Positions 44,205-54,439 of a stretch of 64,000 nucleotides of DNA are shown here, piece by piece (positions within the stretch are counted from its first letter, which is position 1; every line of letters begins with the position of its first letter). A program made the position numbers and the translations under genes. This DNA is from Aurantiochytrium sp. KH105 (Eukaryota > Sar > Bigyra > Thraustochytrida > Thraustochytriidae), in the NCBI GenBank assembly GCA_003116975.1, contig BGKB01000085.1:186001-250000 (forward strand), in the 5' to 3' direction. A model generated the notes under the pieces. It was not told where the DNA came from, ran no database searches, and was given only the letters and a program-made list of their open reading frames with translations.

Positions 44205-45643
44205 CGGCCACGGGTCGCTCGTGCGCTCAAACAAGGCAACAAAAAACCCACCCGTATTGTTCAAGTGAGGCAAGACGCGAATGCATTTGCGAAGTTCCGC
44301 AGCGCGAGCTGAATCAGAGGGAGGAAAATGGGACTTGCGAAATCTGTGCACGCAGCGTTTCGGGCGCGAGCGGCGAATGGCATCAGCATGGCTTGAGAAA
44401 ACCATGCCCGTATCGTCGATAACGTCCCATGACGAAAGACCCTCGAGAACCTGCAGCGAACCGAGAACGGAAGAGCAGTCGACGAGCTTGACCGGAGCCT
44501 GACGCAGCAAGGCGGCGACTACGGCTTCGTTCTCAAGAGGGTTAAGGGAACATGTGCTGTATGCCATGCGTCCGCCAACACGAAGTAAAGCGATCCCTCG
44601 AAGCGCAATCTGAAGCTGCGTAGAGTGCAATGAAAGTCCGTAGTGAGGCACCCAGTGTGCCCAAAGCCCAGGATTTTTACGCAGCGTCCCATCGCCACTG
44701 CAAGGCACGTCGCAAATGATGCGATCGAAGCCCTTTTCGTTTTTTTGTCCCTCAAAGCACGCAAGCGACGCCGGGATTGTCTGAGCTTTATGGTTCACAA
44801 CTTGGATGTTCAGAGCAGGAGACTGGGCAAAAGGCCTGAGTCGGCCAATTAGGATCCGTGCCCGACGGGCGTCAAGCTCGTTTGCCACGACACAGCCCGG
44901 AGCTGCGCCGTCGGTGGTTTTGGACACCTTTGCACCCCGTGCAAGCATCATGTCCGCGGCCTGAGACGTCTTGCTTCCGGGAGCGGCGCACATGTCAAGC
45001 ACGCGATGGTGGCCTTCTAGTTGCAGCAGAGAGACGGGAAGCATGCTCACCACCTCTTGGCGCTCGATAAGCTTTGCCTTGCCGCGTGCGGCAAGCCATT
45101 GCCTCCACTCGTGCAGTGCACTTCCGGGTTTCGTCCTTTGCTTTATGTCCGCAACGTTGCCGACGTTGAGTTGCCATGCGTCGCACCAGTCGAGATAGGT
45201 CAGATCCCCCTGGAAACCCTGGAGATCAGCATCGACCGCCTCGACGCCCGGTTGGGTGCGGTTCACACGAAAGGTAATGGGGAGGGGGCGTTTGAGAATT
45301 GCAAACAGCGCATCTGTCTCAACGACATCCCCGAGTTGATGCTCATAGTAGCATCGGAAAAAGTCTTCGGGCTCTCCGCCATCAAAGATTGCTGTAAAAG
45401 ACACGAATTTGTCAGCCGTTCTTGTCCTTTCCGCGAATGTCAACTCTTCCCCACCATGCAGAAGGCAGGGAGGCAGGAAAGGAGGCAGGAAAGGAGGAAT
45501 AGAAGGGGAAAGAATGTCGCAAGACCAGGCCCGTGGCTCCTGTTCGTGGGATCGAGCAGGAGCCTTTGGACTCAAGCCCTCGATCAAGAGGGCTTTATCA
45601 GGTCCCGCCGTAAATTATACTCTTGGCTACCGAGGAATCCCAT
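44109..45643 (-). CDS. NSUN2: NSUN2/Trm4-type RNA cytosine-5 methyltransferase, spliced and short
   Basis: Main exon 44109-45391; proposed first exon 45631-45643 (13 nt, MGFL plus one base), giving 431 residues in frame. The intron between them ends CTGAC-N-GTCTTTTACAG, a good branch and acceptor; the donor G|GTAGCC is weaker. Motifs: RQEVVSMLPVSLL, VLDMCAAPGSKTSQ (SAM site), VANELDARR, ICDVPCSGDGTLRKN (release Cys in PCS), MAYSTCSLNP (catalytic Cys in TCS) and RVLPHLNNTGGFFVALFER. The HQLGD and PLPITFRVNR blocks fit the N-terminal part. It should methylate cytosines in tRNA. The C-terminal third of animal and yeast enzymes is missing. The last residues lie in the duplicated segment. Confidence 0.92.
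45392..45630 (-). other. Proposed intron in the NSUN2-like gene (239 nt)
   Basis: Read on the minus strand it ends with CGGCTGACAAATT then GTCTTTTACAG, a branch site and pyrimidine-rich acceptor. The main frame upstream of the acceptor has no ATG and contains Pro/Phe-rich non-family sequence from a GGCAGGAAAGGA repeat, which supports splicing. The exact donor is less sure. Confidence 0.6.
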
Positions 45644-45900
45644 CAACTATCCGGAGCAGTTGGGGGGCTAGTATGGTGCCGGATTTTTTCACTTTATTTT
45701 TGTTGTTTGTTCTTTCATAAACTTTCCCCATCCATTCATTCATTCACCCATCCACCCATCCATTCAAGAAAGCAAGCAACCCACGCGAAGCACAAGCAAC
45801 CTAGCTAAAGCTTCTCCTTCGTCCCTAGCTTATCCACTCCTTCGCTCGCTCTTGCACACGTACCTCGACCCCTACGGCGCCCCATCCGTCGCCATCGACC

Positions 45901-45937
<37 letters not shown>

Positions 45938-46257
45938 TGATGTCTTGTCCTATTTCAGGGTTTGCAGCTTGGGTTTGTTGAGCAAAATCTTGCGCAATGA
46001 TGCTTTGGGCTACTACTACGCACGCATGCAGGCGGGCAGGCGCACGGCAGCCACGCATTTGCGCGCCTACGACCTCGCTAGGGCGCATCTACGCATCCAT
46101 CGACACACCAGGGTGCGCGAAGTACACACCGGGTACGCGCGAACGGATCTGAACTCACGGAAAGAAGAAGTCTTGCTTGAAGGCGAGAAGTTCAACAAGT
46201 TGTTGGGGAGACGAGACAATCCAAGCCAAGCCAGGCCAAGCCATATGCGCGTATGAG
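45644..46257. promoter_or_regulatory. Divergent spacer with CATC and GTC tracts
   Basis: About 610 bp between the NSUN2-like and coiled-coil genes. It contains CATT/CATC tetramers (45728-45766), a GTC trinucleotide tract (45902-45937) and AAGCC pentamers directly before the next ATG (46222-46246). A minus-strand ATG frame (45825-46088) reads mainly as an Asp run and is not convincing. Confidence 0.5.
45902..45937. repeat. GTC trinucleotide tract
   Basis: About twelve uninterrupted CGT/GTC units in non-coding DNA. Confidence 0.95.
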
Positions 46258-49200
46258 ATGCCGCGAGGCGGCGATGGTGGCGACGAGCGGCAAGCGCTTC
46301 GCGCTGCAGAAAGCTCTTGGGAGGTCAGAGTACGGCGACTCAAACTCGCGAACCAGGAGCGTCCACCTCTTCTTGCCAAACAGCACGAGCACTTGCGTGG
46401 AGAGACAGCATGTTCTGAAGATCGCACAGAAAAGCAAAGCCATGGGGGGAACACGCAAACCTCGGCGGCGCGTCCAGACAATTGTGCGCCGCGAAAAGAG
46501 GCGATCGAAACGAGCCAACAATCTGACGCCGCGGTTCAGCATGCAGAAGACAAGATCTCGTCCTCGGAGGGCAAGCCGCGCATAAAATTTGTTAGGGGCG
46601 GATTTCAGTTGGAAAAGGCTTTAGCTCATGCTCGCGACGTCTTACGGACCGTGCACTCTTCGGAAGCGAACAGCAGCTCCTGCCGCGATGGCGGGACTGC
46701 AGATTTTGCATTATTAGACGGGCGCTGTTACGCGCAAAATGGAGATCTTGCAGCGCTGATCCGAACTGCGAAAATGTGCAGTGAGGAACAGGCACGCCTA
46801 TATCCCGACAAGCAAGAACCGTCTCCTTCAAAAGCTTCAGAAGCCTCTTCTCAATCCTCATCGCAGGATTCTCTGCTGGGCCACGCCGGCCAGCAGATTC
46901 TGGAGCGCCTCCAAGTAAATATACAAGCGCTGCGAAACCTTCGCGACTTTCTTGATCCATCGATCGCGCGCGTCGTGAGCGAACTGCTGCGATGCGTTGA
47001 GCACGTCGTCTTTTGGGACGAGGACAAGAGTTTTGCCGCAATGATTGCCGAACAAGAGCGCGAGAGCGCTGTGCTCGGAAAGGAACATAGCGTGTGGAAT
47101 GAAAGACTCAGCGATATCGAAGACAAGGTCGCAACCATGAAAACGGTGCTTCTCAAAGCCACAGGGGAACGAAAAGCATGGCAAGCGAACCTTTTCGCTC
47201 TCAGCGAAGAGCGCAAAGACACGGAAAACGAAGAGGGAAATCTTCTCGAAGAGCTGCAGCAACGTCGTACCAAGACCCGCGCCATGATCCTCGAGCTCGA
47301 CAACCTCGAGTATCGACTTGCTTCGTTCAGAGCTGACCTGGAAGTAGAAACAGAAGAGGAAAAGGCGCTTAATGAAAAGATCAACAGCATCTCGCAGGCT
47401 CATCAAAATCTGAAAAAGTATTACCAAGAGCTACATGGCACCGAAAGTGGGTACATCGAAACTCGGATCCCAGATGGTGTACACAACAGAGCTTTGCTGG
47501 AGCTCGAAGTTCTTCACGAGCGGCTGGAACGCTTTACCCATCTCGAAAAAACCTTCGCCCAAGGGATGGATTTGAAGAAGATTCGTCTGACCCAAGTCAA
47601 AGAGGACCTCGAGGCAGCTAAGCGTGTTCGCTTGGCATTCGATGCTAAGATCCCCGTCCGTGAACGGCCTGAAAATCGTGCGCTGACACCTCGACCAGAC
47701 TGGCCCACCATCCTGCGTGATTTCCTGCCATGTTTGAACAAGAACCTTCGCAATCATCCCGCCTATGTGAACAAAGTTGGTGGAATCGCTGACAAGGAAG
47801 CCCAGGCGGTGAAAAAAGCTGCGGATGCCTTTCGCCGTGGGCGTCGGCGACGCCCGATGCGCCTCAAACGCTCCAACAGTATTGATTCTGAGCCGTTCAC
47901 ATTCGCCGCATCGCGAAAGATGATTGAATTATTACAAAGCGCTCGAGATGCCCCAGGGAAAACAAACGCAAATCACGATGCGCCTGGTGGCATGCTTGCC
48001 ATGCTGCAAAACCAAATCGAAAACGTACGAGCAAATCTGGTGAGTACGAAAACCGCGCTTCTTGAGGCGGAAAAGTGTATTCCATCCGCGTCAGAGTATT
48101 TTGGAGGCGACTCGGCGCATCTTGAAGGTCGAAACTCCGGCACAGCTGGAAAAACTGCTTCGATGCGAGTTCGGCACATGGCAAAACGGAGCTCCGTGTC
48201 CGTGGGAGACTCTTCCGCTCGCCCAAGTGCCAGGCGAAGAAGTAGCGTTGGCAGCGAGAGCGAGCAGACGCGAGCCGGCAACATGAACATGGCCGACGTC
48301 CTGGCCTCCCTGCGAGGCGAGCAAGTAGCACGTGCTTCAGAAGCTGATCAAGTTTCTGGGCCAGGACGACGGAAAACAAGCAAGTATAGTAGTATGAGCA
48401 TTTCTGCGCGAAAATCGTCCCAGGGGGAAGCAAAGTATTCGGAGCTCGCGCAGCGCGCTCGCAAAGCAATCGCGCGTCGTCGAGACGAAGGCTCGACAGC
48501 GCAAGGTGCGAAGAGCGCCATTGCCGAATCCGTTCTCAAACTTATACAGGATGAGAAACGTCGGATGGGAAGCCCGGCCAAGGCCGAAAACATCGAGAAA
48601 CCTGCTGTCGCGCCTTTTCAACCCAAACAGCTTTTGGAAAAGCCTCTGACTGTCACACTCGTTTCCGATGTGCCGACGTTCGTGGTGTGTCTTGGTCAGG
48701 ATCCCAAAGTTCCACGCTTCCTGCGCGCCACTGGAAAGGTACAATATCGACAGATCAAGCCTGAGGAGCTTTCGAGTCTCATTGACGATCTCTTTGACGA
48801 ACGTAGCGGCAACCTGCAGCTCCAAGACAAGCCTCTCGAGGATCTGCTGTATAATGTGCTTCGCAGACGCTTTGGAGCTCAGAACACCAGCTCAGAGTGG
48901 GCCTACAACCTGGTGCGCGAGATCTATGACCTGCAGGAAAAATGGGTGATTGCGCGTATTTTTCTTCTCATCCTCGCCGGAGAGGTGGGCGACTCGTTCT
49001 TGTCCCTAGAGAACGATATTTTGTTGGAGCTTCACACATTCTTCAAGCGGGTCGATCTCGAAACGCAAAAAGAGGTCTCCGGCTCTGCAAAGCCTGTGGA
49101 CTTGGTCTATGTGGCGGACGTAATTGAGTCTCTGCACGACTTTGCGCCTCGCGCGCGCCCAAGTGAGCAGCGCCATTGGGAAGAGTGTCTCCGGCACGAT

Positions 49201-50151
49201 TTACAAGGCCGCGACCAATGTACATACACGCGAACACTGTTTGCTGATCCACGCAGATCGACCTTCATTCAGGCTCTTATGCTCCACGTGGTCAATCACC
49301 TTTATCAGCATATGAAGGCTCTCGTCTCTGGCTTTGAAAGTCTTGAAAAGGTTGCCAGATTACCTCGAGCCAACGCTGACGGAGACAGCGAAGACTTGCC
49401 CGACGACGCGTCGAAACGTCGGCGATCGAGCGCAGCAAGGAAGAAACCAGCACCCATCGAACGTGTTGTGTCATTGCAGACAATCAAGGCGGCAATTGTC
49501 AAGGTCGATTCAGGCCTCGATGACGATAATATTTCCAAGCTTGTAGCCAGGGCCCATGGCTGCAAGCACACCAAAATTAATTGGGACCGTGAGGTTAATC
49601 CTACTCTTTTCGCAAAGCGTTTTCGTCAGGCAGTCATACCTTACCCTTCGCGTCCCATTTTCGACGCGGAGGCCCCCATAACAGTTACCGCATCGACCGC
49701 ACAAGAAGCAGCAAGCCTTGCAGTGACGAGGAGACGAACACACACGCTCATACGCAAGTCGACCTCGAAACGTGCCAGCTTTCTCGATATACAGACGAGC
49801 CTCGCTTCGACTGCGAGCCTCGGAGCGAAGACGGAGCTCACGTCCCAGAGCAATACGCAGCCCAGGCGTCCTTCGCGTCTTAAAACGGCGCGAAGTGCAA
49901 GATTTGGCAAGTCAGACAGGGCTGGCAGGAGTGGTCGATCAAAGCTGGCGCTCCGCACGGCGGACTCATTCAGCTTTTCCCTTGTTGATTCGCTGCAGCT
50001 GGGAAGTGCCACCAAAAAACCAGAAGCAAACGTCATGGAAACCTTGACGGAGTCAATGTACCACGAAGACAATTTGCCCACGCTCACGGAGTCGATGGTA
50101 TCTCGCCAAGGTGGCGACACGGAATCAGGCAGCGAATCAGATGGCATCTGA
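46258..50151 (+). CDS. Large coiled-coil protein with conserved C-terminal helical domain
   Basis: 1297 residues; the frame is open upstream only through a TTG, so ATG 46258 (MPRGGDGGDERQ) is used. Residues about 1-140 are disordered. About 220-480 form long coiled coil (EERKDTENEEGNLLEELQQR and similar). Residues 510-800 are basic, Ser-rich linker. From about 808 a folded helical region appears: LSSLIDDLFDER, LEDLLYNVLRRRFG, SEWAYNLVREIYDLQEKW, RIFLLILAGEVGDSFLSLEN. I recall a similar layout in TSNAXIP1-like and other sperm or cilium proteins, but only as a resemblance. No membrane span or enzyme motif. The tail is Thr/Glu/Ser-rich with repeated LTESM. Confidence 0.8.
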   Translation: MPRGGDGGDERQALRAAESSWEVRVRRLKLANQERPPLLAKQHEHLRGETACSEDRTEKQSHGGNTQTSAARPDNCAPRKEAIETSQQSDAAVQHAEDKISSSEGKPRIKFVRGGFQLEKALAHARDVLRTVHSSEANSSSCRDGGTADFALLDGRCYAQNGDLAALIRTAKMCSEEQARLYPDKQEPSPSKASEASSQSSSQDSLLGHAGQQILERLQVNIQALRNLRDFLDPSIARVVSELLRCVEHVVFWDEDKSFAAMIAEQERESAVLGKEHSVWNERLSDIEDKVATMKTVLLKATGERKAWQANLFALSEERKDTENEEGNLLEELQQRRTKTRAMILELDNLEYRLASFRADLEVETEEEKALNEKINSISQAHQNLKKYYQELHGTESGYIETRIPDGVHNRALLELEVLHERLERFTHLEKTFAQGMDLKKIRLTQVKEDLEAAKRVRLAFDAKIPVRERPENRALTPRPDWPTILRDFLPCLNKNLRNHPAYVNKVGGIADKEAQAVKKAADAFRRGRRRRPMRLKRSNSIDSEPFTFAASRKMIELLQSARDAPGKTNANHDAPGGMLAMLQNQIENVRANLVSTKTALLEAEKCIPSASEYFGGDSAHLEGRNSGTAGKTASMRVRHMAKRSSVSVGDSSARPSARRRSSVGSESEQTRAGNMNMADVLASLRGEQVARASEADQVSGPGRRKTSKYSSMSISARKSSQGEAKYSELAQRARKAIARRRDEGSTAQGAKSAIAESVLKLIQDEKRRMGSPAKAENIEKPAVAPFQPKQLLEKPLTVTLVSDVPTFVVCLGQDPKVPRFLRATGKVQYRQIKPEELSSLIDDLFDERSGNLQLQDKPLEDLLYNVLRRRFGAQNTSSEWAYNLVREIYDLQEKWVIARIFLLILAGEVGDSFLSLENDILLELHTFFKRVDLETQKEVSGSAKPVDLVYVADVIESLHDFAPRARPSEQRHWEECLRHDLQGRDQCTYTRTLFADPRRSTFIQALMLHVVNHLYQHMKALVSGFESLEKVARLPRANADGDSEDLPDDASKRRRSSAARKKPAPIERVVSLQTIKAAIVKVDSGLDDDNISKLVARAHGCKHTKINWDREVNPTLFAKRFRQAVIPYPSRPIFDAEAPITVTASTAQEAASLAVTRRRTHTLIRKSTSKRASFLDIQTSLASTASLGAKTELTSQSNTQPRRPSRLKTARSARFGKSDRAGRSGRSKLALRTADSFSFSLVDSLQLGSATKKPEANVMETLTESMYHEDNLPTLTESMVSRQGGDTESGSESDGI

Positions 50152-50261
50152 AGGCTTGGGTGCATATTTATAGGTCAAGGAGACGAAAAGCGAAGAGTAC
50201 TCATAAATGATCTCAAAATATTCTTGTTTGGCGTGCTGCTCTACCAGCCCTTCTTTCGCGT

Positions 50262-53051
50262 TTAAGCGCGGAACATGGCCATCTTTGCGCTGAGAACAGA
50301 CTCGCTGTCGGCGCTGTCAGATCGCATTCGCGACGTTCTGCGGTACACGAAGATGGCCGCCGAAAGCGCGGCAATGCCGAGAACAACAGCCACGGAGCTC
50401 ACCGCAATGGTGGCCTCATCACTAAGACCGGAACTTGAGGCGCCCGTGTTTTCAGGCGAAGATGTAGGCGGGTTGGCACAGTCGCATTCGTTAACAGCTT
50501 CGTCTTCGAGAAAACACACATGAGTAGCCTCCGTGAGACTCGTGCTCACTGCCGCCCAATCAGACTCCGTCATCACGGCATGCGAGCAGTCCGAATAGCC
50601 TGCTTCGCGAAGAGAAGTGCATGTGAAGATCGAAGACGTCTCCTCGGCGAAGCAGTCATTAAACGCGCAGAGACTCTCTTCGTACCCTTGGCCTTCCAGC
50701 GCCTCGGCGCATACGGCCTCGAGACTCGTGGCGCCCTGCGAGAGAATCGGATATGTCCCCTCTGGGCAGTCATCAATGCTCGCAATCTGACACACAGACG
50801 AACCCTCCTCATCCTGGTAGCTGCCGCAACCCGTGCATTTGTACGCGCAGCCTCCGTTTAGGTAACTTCCTGCAGGCACGGGCAACTCTTGACAGACAGG
50901 CTCGGTCGAGCCAGCATGGTAGACGGGCACAGCATCTGCTCCGCATGCAGAAGACTTGCATGCAGACTGACCAGCTTCGTCTTGATACGAGCCGCATCCG
51001 GAGCACTCCGCGACGGGAAAGCACTCCTCCTCGTCATCTTCAAAGAATGAACCTGCCGGAACCTCCTGACAAGCCTCGGCGAGACCTTGCGCGGGGTTTG
51101 ACGCATTGCCAATCTTGGGTACACTGTTGGCAGGGCAGCTTTCCTTGGTTGCCGTCTTGCAAGTCGCTTGTTCAGCTTCATCCTGATACTCACCGCAGCC
51201 CGAGCATGGCTCAACGGTGTAGCAATAGTACGTCTCCTCGTATCTGTATCCGGAGGGTACAGCCTGACATGCATCTTGGACGCTTGTGCCACCACTTGTC
51301 TGCACGGGAACACCTCCGACTTGCGCCTTGCAGAAATCGAGGTCAGCCGTCTTGCACTCGGTTTGCATGCGCTCATCCTGATACTCGCCGCACCCAGAGC
51401 ACGTCGACACAGTGTAGCACGAATACGAGGATAAGGGCTCGGTGTAGACGGAGCCTGCAGGAACGAGCTGGCATGCCTCATTCAACGAGGTAGCTGGAGA
51501 AGACGAGGACGACCTTTTCGGAACGTGATTGTCGGGACAAGTCTCAACGGAAGCCGACTTACACTCTGTCTGCCCTGCCAAATCTTGGTACGCGCCGCAT
51601 CCGTCACAGGAATCAACAGGATAGCATGTAGATTCGTAGCTACCTCGAATGTCCTCGAAAAAGTATCCAGCGTTTACCGCTTTGCAAGCGTCCTCGAGAG
51701 ATCCAATTGGCTCGTAGCTTGAGGAGAACGCCGGGACTTGGCCTGCAGGGCAATCTTCGAGGCTGACCTCCTTGCATTCGGTTTGCCCGACCTCATCCTG
51801 GTACACGCCGCAGCCCTGGCACTCGTCGATCGGGTAGCAGCTGCTCGAGGAATCACCTGCAGAGTCGGTGTAGTAATGACCGACTTCGACAGGCTTGCAG
51901 ATCTCTCCAAGGCTTGTGGCACGAGTGTAGATGGAGGCATACGAAGGGACGCTTCCTGAAGGACAATCGCTGAGCTCGGCGATTTTACAACTCGTTTGCC
52001 CTTGCTCGTCTTGATACGCTCCGCAGCCTTCACAGCCGTCAACTGGATAGCACGTACTCGTGGAGTCACCCGAGGAATCAGTAAAAAAATGGCCAGCATC
52101 GACGAGCACGCACACTTCGTCAATCGAGGTTGCCCCGGAGTAACCTGTGTAGCTTGGAACATGGTTCGCGGGACAGTCTTGAAGCGTAACAGTCTTGCAC
52201 TCGGTCTGTCCCGTCTCATTCTGAAACGAACCACAGCCCTGGCACGTCTCAACGGGATAGCACTCATCGTCATCGGTGGCGCTTTCGGGATTGGGCGTGT
52301 CGGTGTAAAAGGAGCCGGCAGGTACTTCTTGGCACGCAGCTTCGAGACTTGCGAATCCTGATCCATACGAGTTTCCCTGAAAGGCAGGAACCTGGCCTTG
52401 AGGGCACGTCTCAAGAGTTGCCATTTTGCACTCGGTCTGTCCTGTCTCATTTTGAAAAGAACCACAGCCCTGGCATGTCTCAATGGGATAGCATTCGTCA
52501 TCATCGGTGGCGCTTTCCGGATTGGGTGTGTCGGTGTAGAAAGAGCCAACGGGCACCTCTTGGCACGCAGCTTCCAGGCTTGCGAAACCTGATGCATACG
52601 AACTTCCCTGGAAGGCAGGAACATGGCCTTGAGGACACATCTCAAGAGTTGCCATTTTGCATTCCGTCTGCCCTTCCTCGTCCTGGTATGCGCCGCAACC
52701 TTCGCACGTATTCACCGGGAAGCATTGCGAAGAAGAGGAGACGCTTGCAGGGTCTGCCGTCTCAATGTAATACGAGCCAGCGCTGACAGTTTTGCATGCT
52801 TCTGCAAGAGAAGTCACCCCTCCGTAATAGTTGTAGTCGGGGACTTGACCCTCAGGGCATGTTGCCGAAGTAGCTTGCTTGCAGCCTACTTGGCCTGCCT
52901 CGTCCTGATAGCCTCCGCAGCCAGTGCAAGCAACACAGGCACCATCAACAAAGCCATATCCGATCTCACAGTCTGCAGCACTCTGACCAAGCGCTTGACC
53001 ACAAGCCAGTGCAACAAGGGTTAAAACGCAGGCAAGACGTCCTTGCTCCAT
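50262..53051 (-). CDS. Type I membrane protein with eleven Cys-rich ephrin-receptor-like repeats
   Basis: 929 residues from ATG 53051. Signal peptide at about 1-22 (CVLTLVALACGQALG). Then about eleven units of 65-75 residues, each with CxGCGxYQDExGQTxCK, a CPxGxVP segment, EACxxVxAGxxY and CYPV, matching the Cys pattern of ephrin-receptor-like or GCC2/GCC3 modules. One span near 880-905 (ATIAVSSVAVVLGIAALSAA) is followed by a 25-residue basic tail. So nearly the whole protein is extracellular or lumenal. Two adjacent repeats near residues 125-270 are almost identical even in DNA. The cytosolic tail has no kinase. Roles could be adhesion, cell surface coat or receptor; not decidable here. Confidence 0.9.
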   Translation of the reverse strand: MEQGRLACVLTLVALACGQALGQSAADCEIGYGFVDGACVACTGCGGYQDEAGQVGCKQATSATCPEGQVPDYNYYGGVTSLAEACKTVSAGSYYIETADPASVSSSSQCFPVNTCEGCGAYQDEEGQTECKMATLEMCPQGHVPAFQGSSYASGFASLEAACQEVPVGSFYTDTPNPESATDDDECYPIETCQGCGSFQNETGQTECKMATLETCPQGQVPAFQGNSYGSGFASLEAACQEVPAGSFYTDTPNPESATDDDECYPVETCQGCGSFQNETGQTECKTVTLQDCPANHVPSYTGYSGATSIDEVCVLVDAGHFFTDSSGDSTSTCYPVDGCEGCGAYQDEQGQTSCKIAELSDCPSGSVPSYASIYTRATSLGEICKPVEVGHYYTDSAGDSSSSCYPIDECQGCGVYQDEVGQTECKEVSLEDCPAGQVPAFSSSYEPIGSLEDACKAVNAGYFFEDIRGSYESTCYPVDSCDGCGAYQDLAGQTECKSASVETCPDNHVPKRSSSSSPATSLNEACQLVPAGSVYTEPLSSYSCYTVSTCSGCGEYQDERMQTECKTADLDFCKAQVGGVPVQTSGGTSVQDACQAVPSGYRYEETYYCYTVEPCSGCGEYQDEAEQATCKTATKESCPANSVPKIGNASNPAQGLAEACQEVPAGSFFEDDEEECFPVAECSGCGSYQDEAGQSACKSSACGADAVPVYHAGSTEPVCQELPVPAGSYLNGGCAYKCTGCGSYQDEEGSSVCQIASIDDCPEGTYPILSQGATSLEAVCAEALEGQGYEESLCAFNDCFAEETSSIFTCTSLREAGYSDCSHAVMTESDWAAVSTSLTEATHVCFLEDEAVNECDCANPPTSSPENTGASSSGLSDEATIAVSSVAVVLGIAALSAAIFVYRRTSRMRSDSADSESVLSAKMAMFRA
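52200..52660 (-). repeat. Two near-identical coding repeats in the Cys-rich gene
   Basis: Two copies of about 216 bp encode units with CQGCGSFQNETGQTECK and SATDDDECYP; differences are few and often silent. The other repeats in the gene are much more diverged, so this pair is recent. Confidence 0.85.
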
Positions 53052-53300
53052 GCTGCTTCGAACGAGAAAGAGAGAGATAGCTTCCGCTACGATTCCTTTT
53101 TTTAACCTCGTTTGGGATTTGGTGGCGCTTTGATTTTAGTTTTGCTTTCGCCTAAGACAACCACAAACGCAAAGCGATCTCGGCTTTCTTGTTTGCGCGT
53201 AACCCCCCCCCCCCTGCCCCCCCCCTCCCCCCACTTTGTTCTTGACTTGGTCTTCTTCTTCTTCTTCGTTTTTCCAGAGAATCGTGCGAGTGCTGTGAGG

Positions 53301-53420
53301 TGAGAAAAAGCCAATGGGAATGGTGCCAGCCTCCAACTACCACCTTAGTGTGTGAGTGAGAGGAGGAGAAGCCAAAGGTGAAGGTGCCCGCTTCTCACTA
53401 CCACCTTTGTGCGTGAGCGC
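53301..53420. repeat. 61-bp direct repeat, two diverged copies
   Basis: Both copies read AGCCAA-GG-AATGGTGCC or close to it, followed by CTACCACCTT-GTG-GTGAG. The offset is 61 bp at both ends. It lies just upstream of the Cys-rich gene's start, so it could be part of its promoter. Confidence 0.75.
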
Positions 53421-54105
53421 ACATTTGTCACCGTCTGAGAGATGGTTGGCGCCTGATTACGCCGCAATCTCGTCGTGCGTCCCGTCCTGTCTCGGCCCGG
53501 CCCGGTGCCGCTCCACGCCACCTTCCATTCATTCACTCTTGCGTCTCCATCAAACCGACGATGGGTCTCTCCTGCCACTGCTGGCGACACGGCAGTTCTT
53601 TCGCACACGCGCGGCGGCGGCCCGAAGCAGCACGTGCAGCACGCGCTGTGTATCGTGGAAGCGAGCGACCTGCAGCGGCAGCTGGTCCGAGACACACGCG
53701 CGCACGCTTCGTGCGGACCCAGCTGCGGGCTTGACTGAAGATGAGATTGTCCAATCTCGCGCCATCTCGTGGGAAAGGTCGATCGCCATCTCGTGGGATC
53801 TTGAGTGGCAGCGGAAGAAGCGACGAATAGCGCGTCCGTGCTTCGGCGTCAAGCGATGCGATGGAGCTTTTGCAGTCTTGACGACCTGTGCATTTGTTCA
53901 CGAGCTGTACGACAGCAAGTGGCGAATGATCATGGTGGTGCTGATTTGTCTCGAAAGAGGGAGGGAGGCAAGCCAGCTCCGCTCAGGCCTGCATCGGCTT
54001 TCGTTGTCTGATTGCCTGGCAAAGATAAGCGACAACGTCGTCGTCATCTCAGCCATTATTATTTTGACGCCCTGCATCGTGATGAGGAGGTTGAAATAGC
54101 TGCAA

Positions 54106-54384
54106 CTAGCCCAGTCTCTGGCCAGAACCCTTGTGTCTTGCCTTGACGTATGATGACCCATTGTGAAAGGACAAGAGCTCCGGGAAGGACTCGGAGCTAT
54201 TGTCCTTTTCCCAAATAAAGCTGGGCTGCAGCCTTCGGTAAAATTTCCATTCTTGCGTGTCCTGACCTCCTCAGTCAAGCGGCTGCACGCGCCGCTGTGG
54301 TCATGGGCTTCTCCAGGTTGGCCCTGGCCCAGCTCGTGTGCAGACGGCACGGCCGTCTCTTAGATGTTTCCATGGTCCCTGTCG
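54106..54384. repeat. Duplicated segment, copy 1 (hairpin-bearing)
   Basis: It aligns with copy 2 from CTAGCCCAG to CCCTGTCG, about 80-85% by eye. It contains a long hairpin at 54166-54208 (17-bp arms with one mismatch, 9-nt loop) and a second hairpin AGACGGC-ACG-GCCGTCT near 54342-54358. Confidence 0.85.
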
Positions 54385-54399
54385 TGGACTGACCAAACA

Positions 54400-54400
<1 letters not shown>

Positions 54401-54436
<36 letters not shown>
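54401..54436. repeat. CTG/CAG trinucleotide tract
   Basis: About twelve perfect CTG units lie between the two copies of the duplicated segment. Confidence 0.95.
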
Positions 54437-54437
<1 letters not shown>

Positions 54438-54439
54438 GG

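Noticed and set aside
43901-44422. 173-codon plus-strand frame between WDR61 and NSUN2
   Set aside because: Explained by the tandem duplication of the 3' junction; it is antisense to the NSUN2-like C-terminus.
45825-46088. 87-codon minus-strand frame with an Asp run
   Set aside because: It has an ATG, but the core is the GTC tract and the rest has no protein-like pattern; the opposite strand is equally open.
53356-54099. 247-codon plus-strand frame in the gene-poor region
   Set aside because: Begins with GTG, spans short direct repeats, and shows no domain or conserved pattern.
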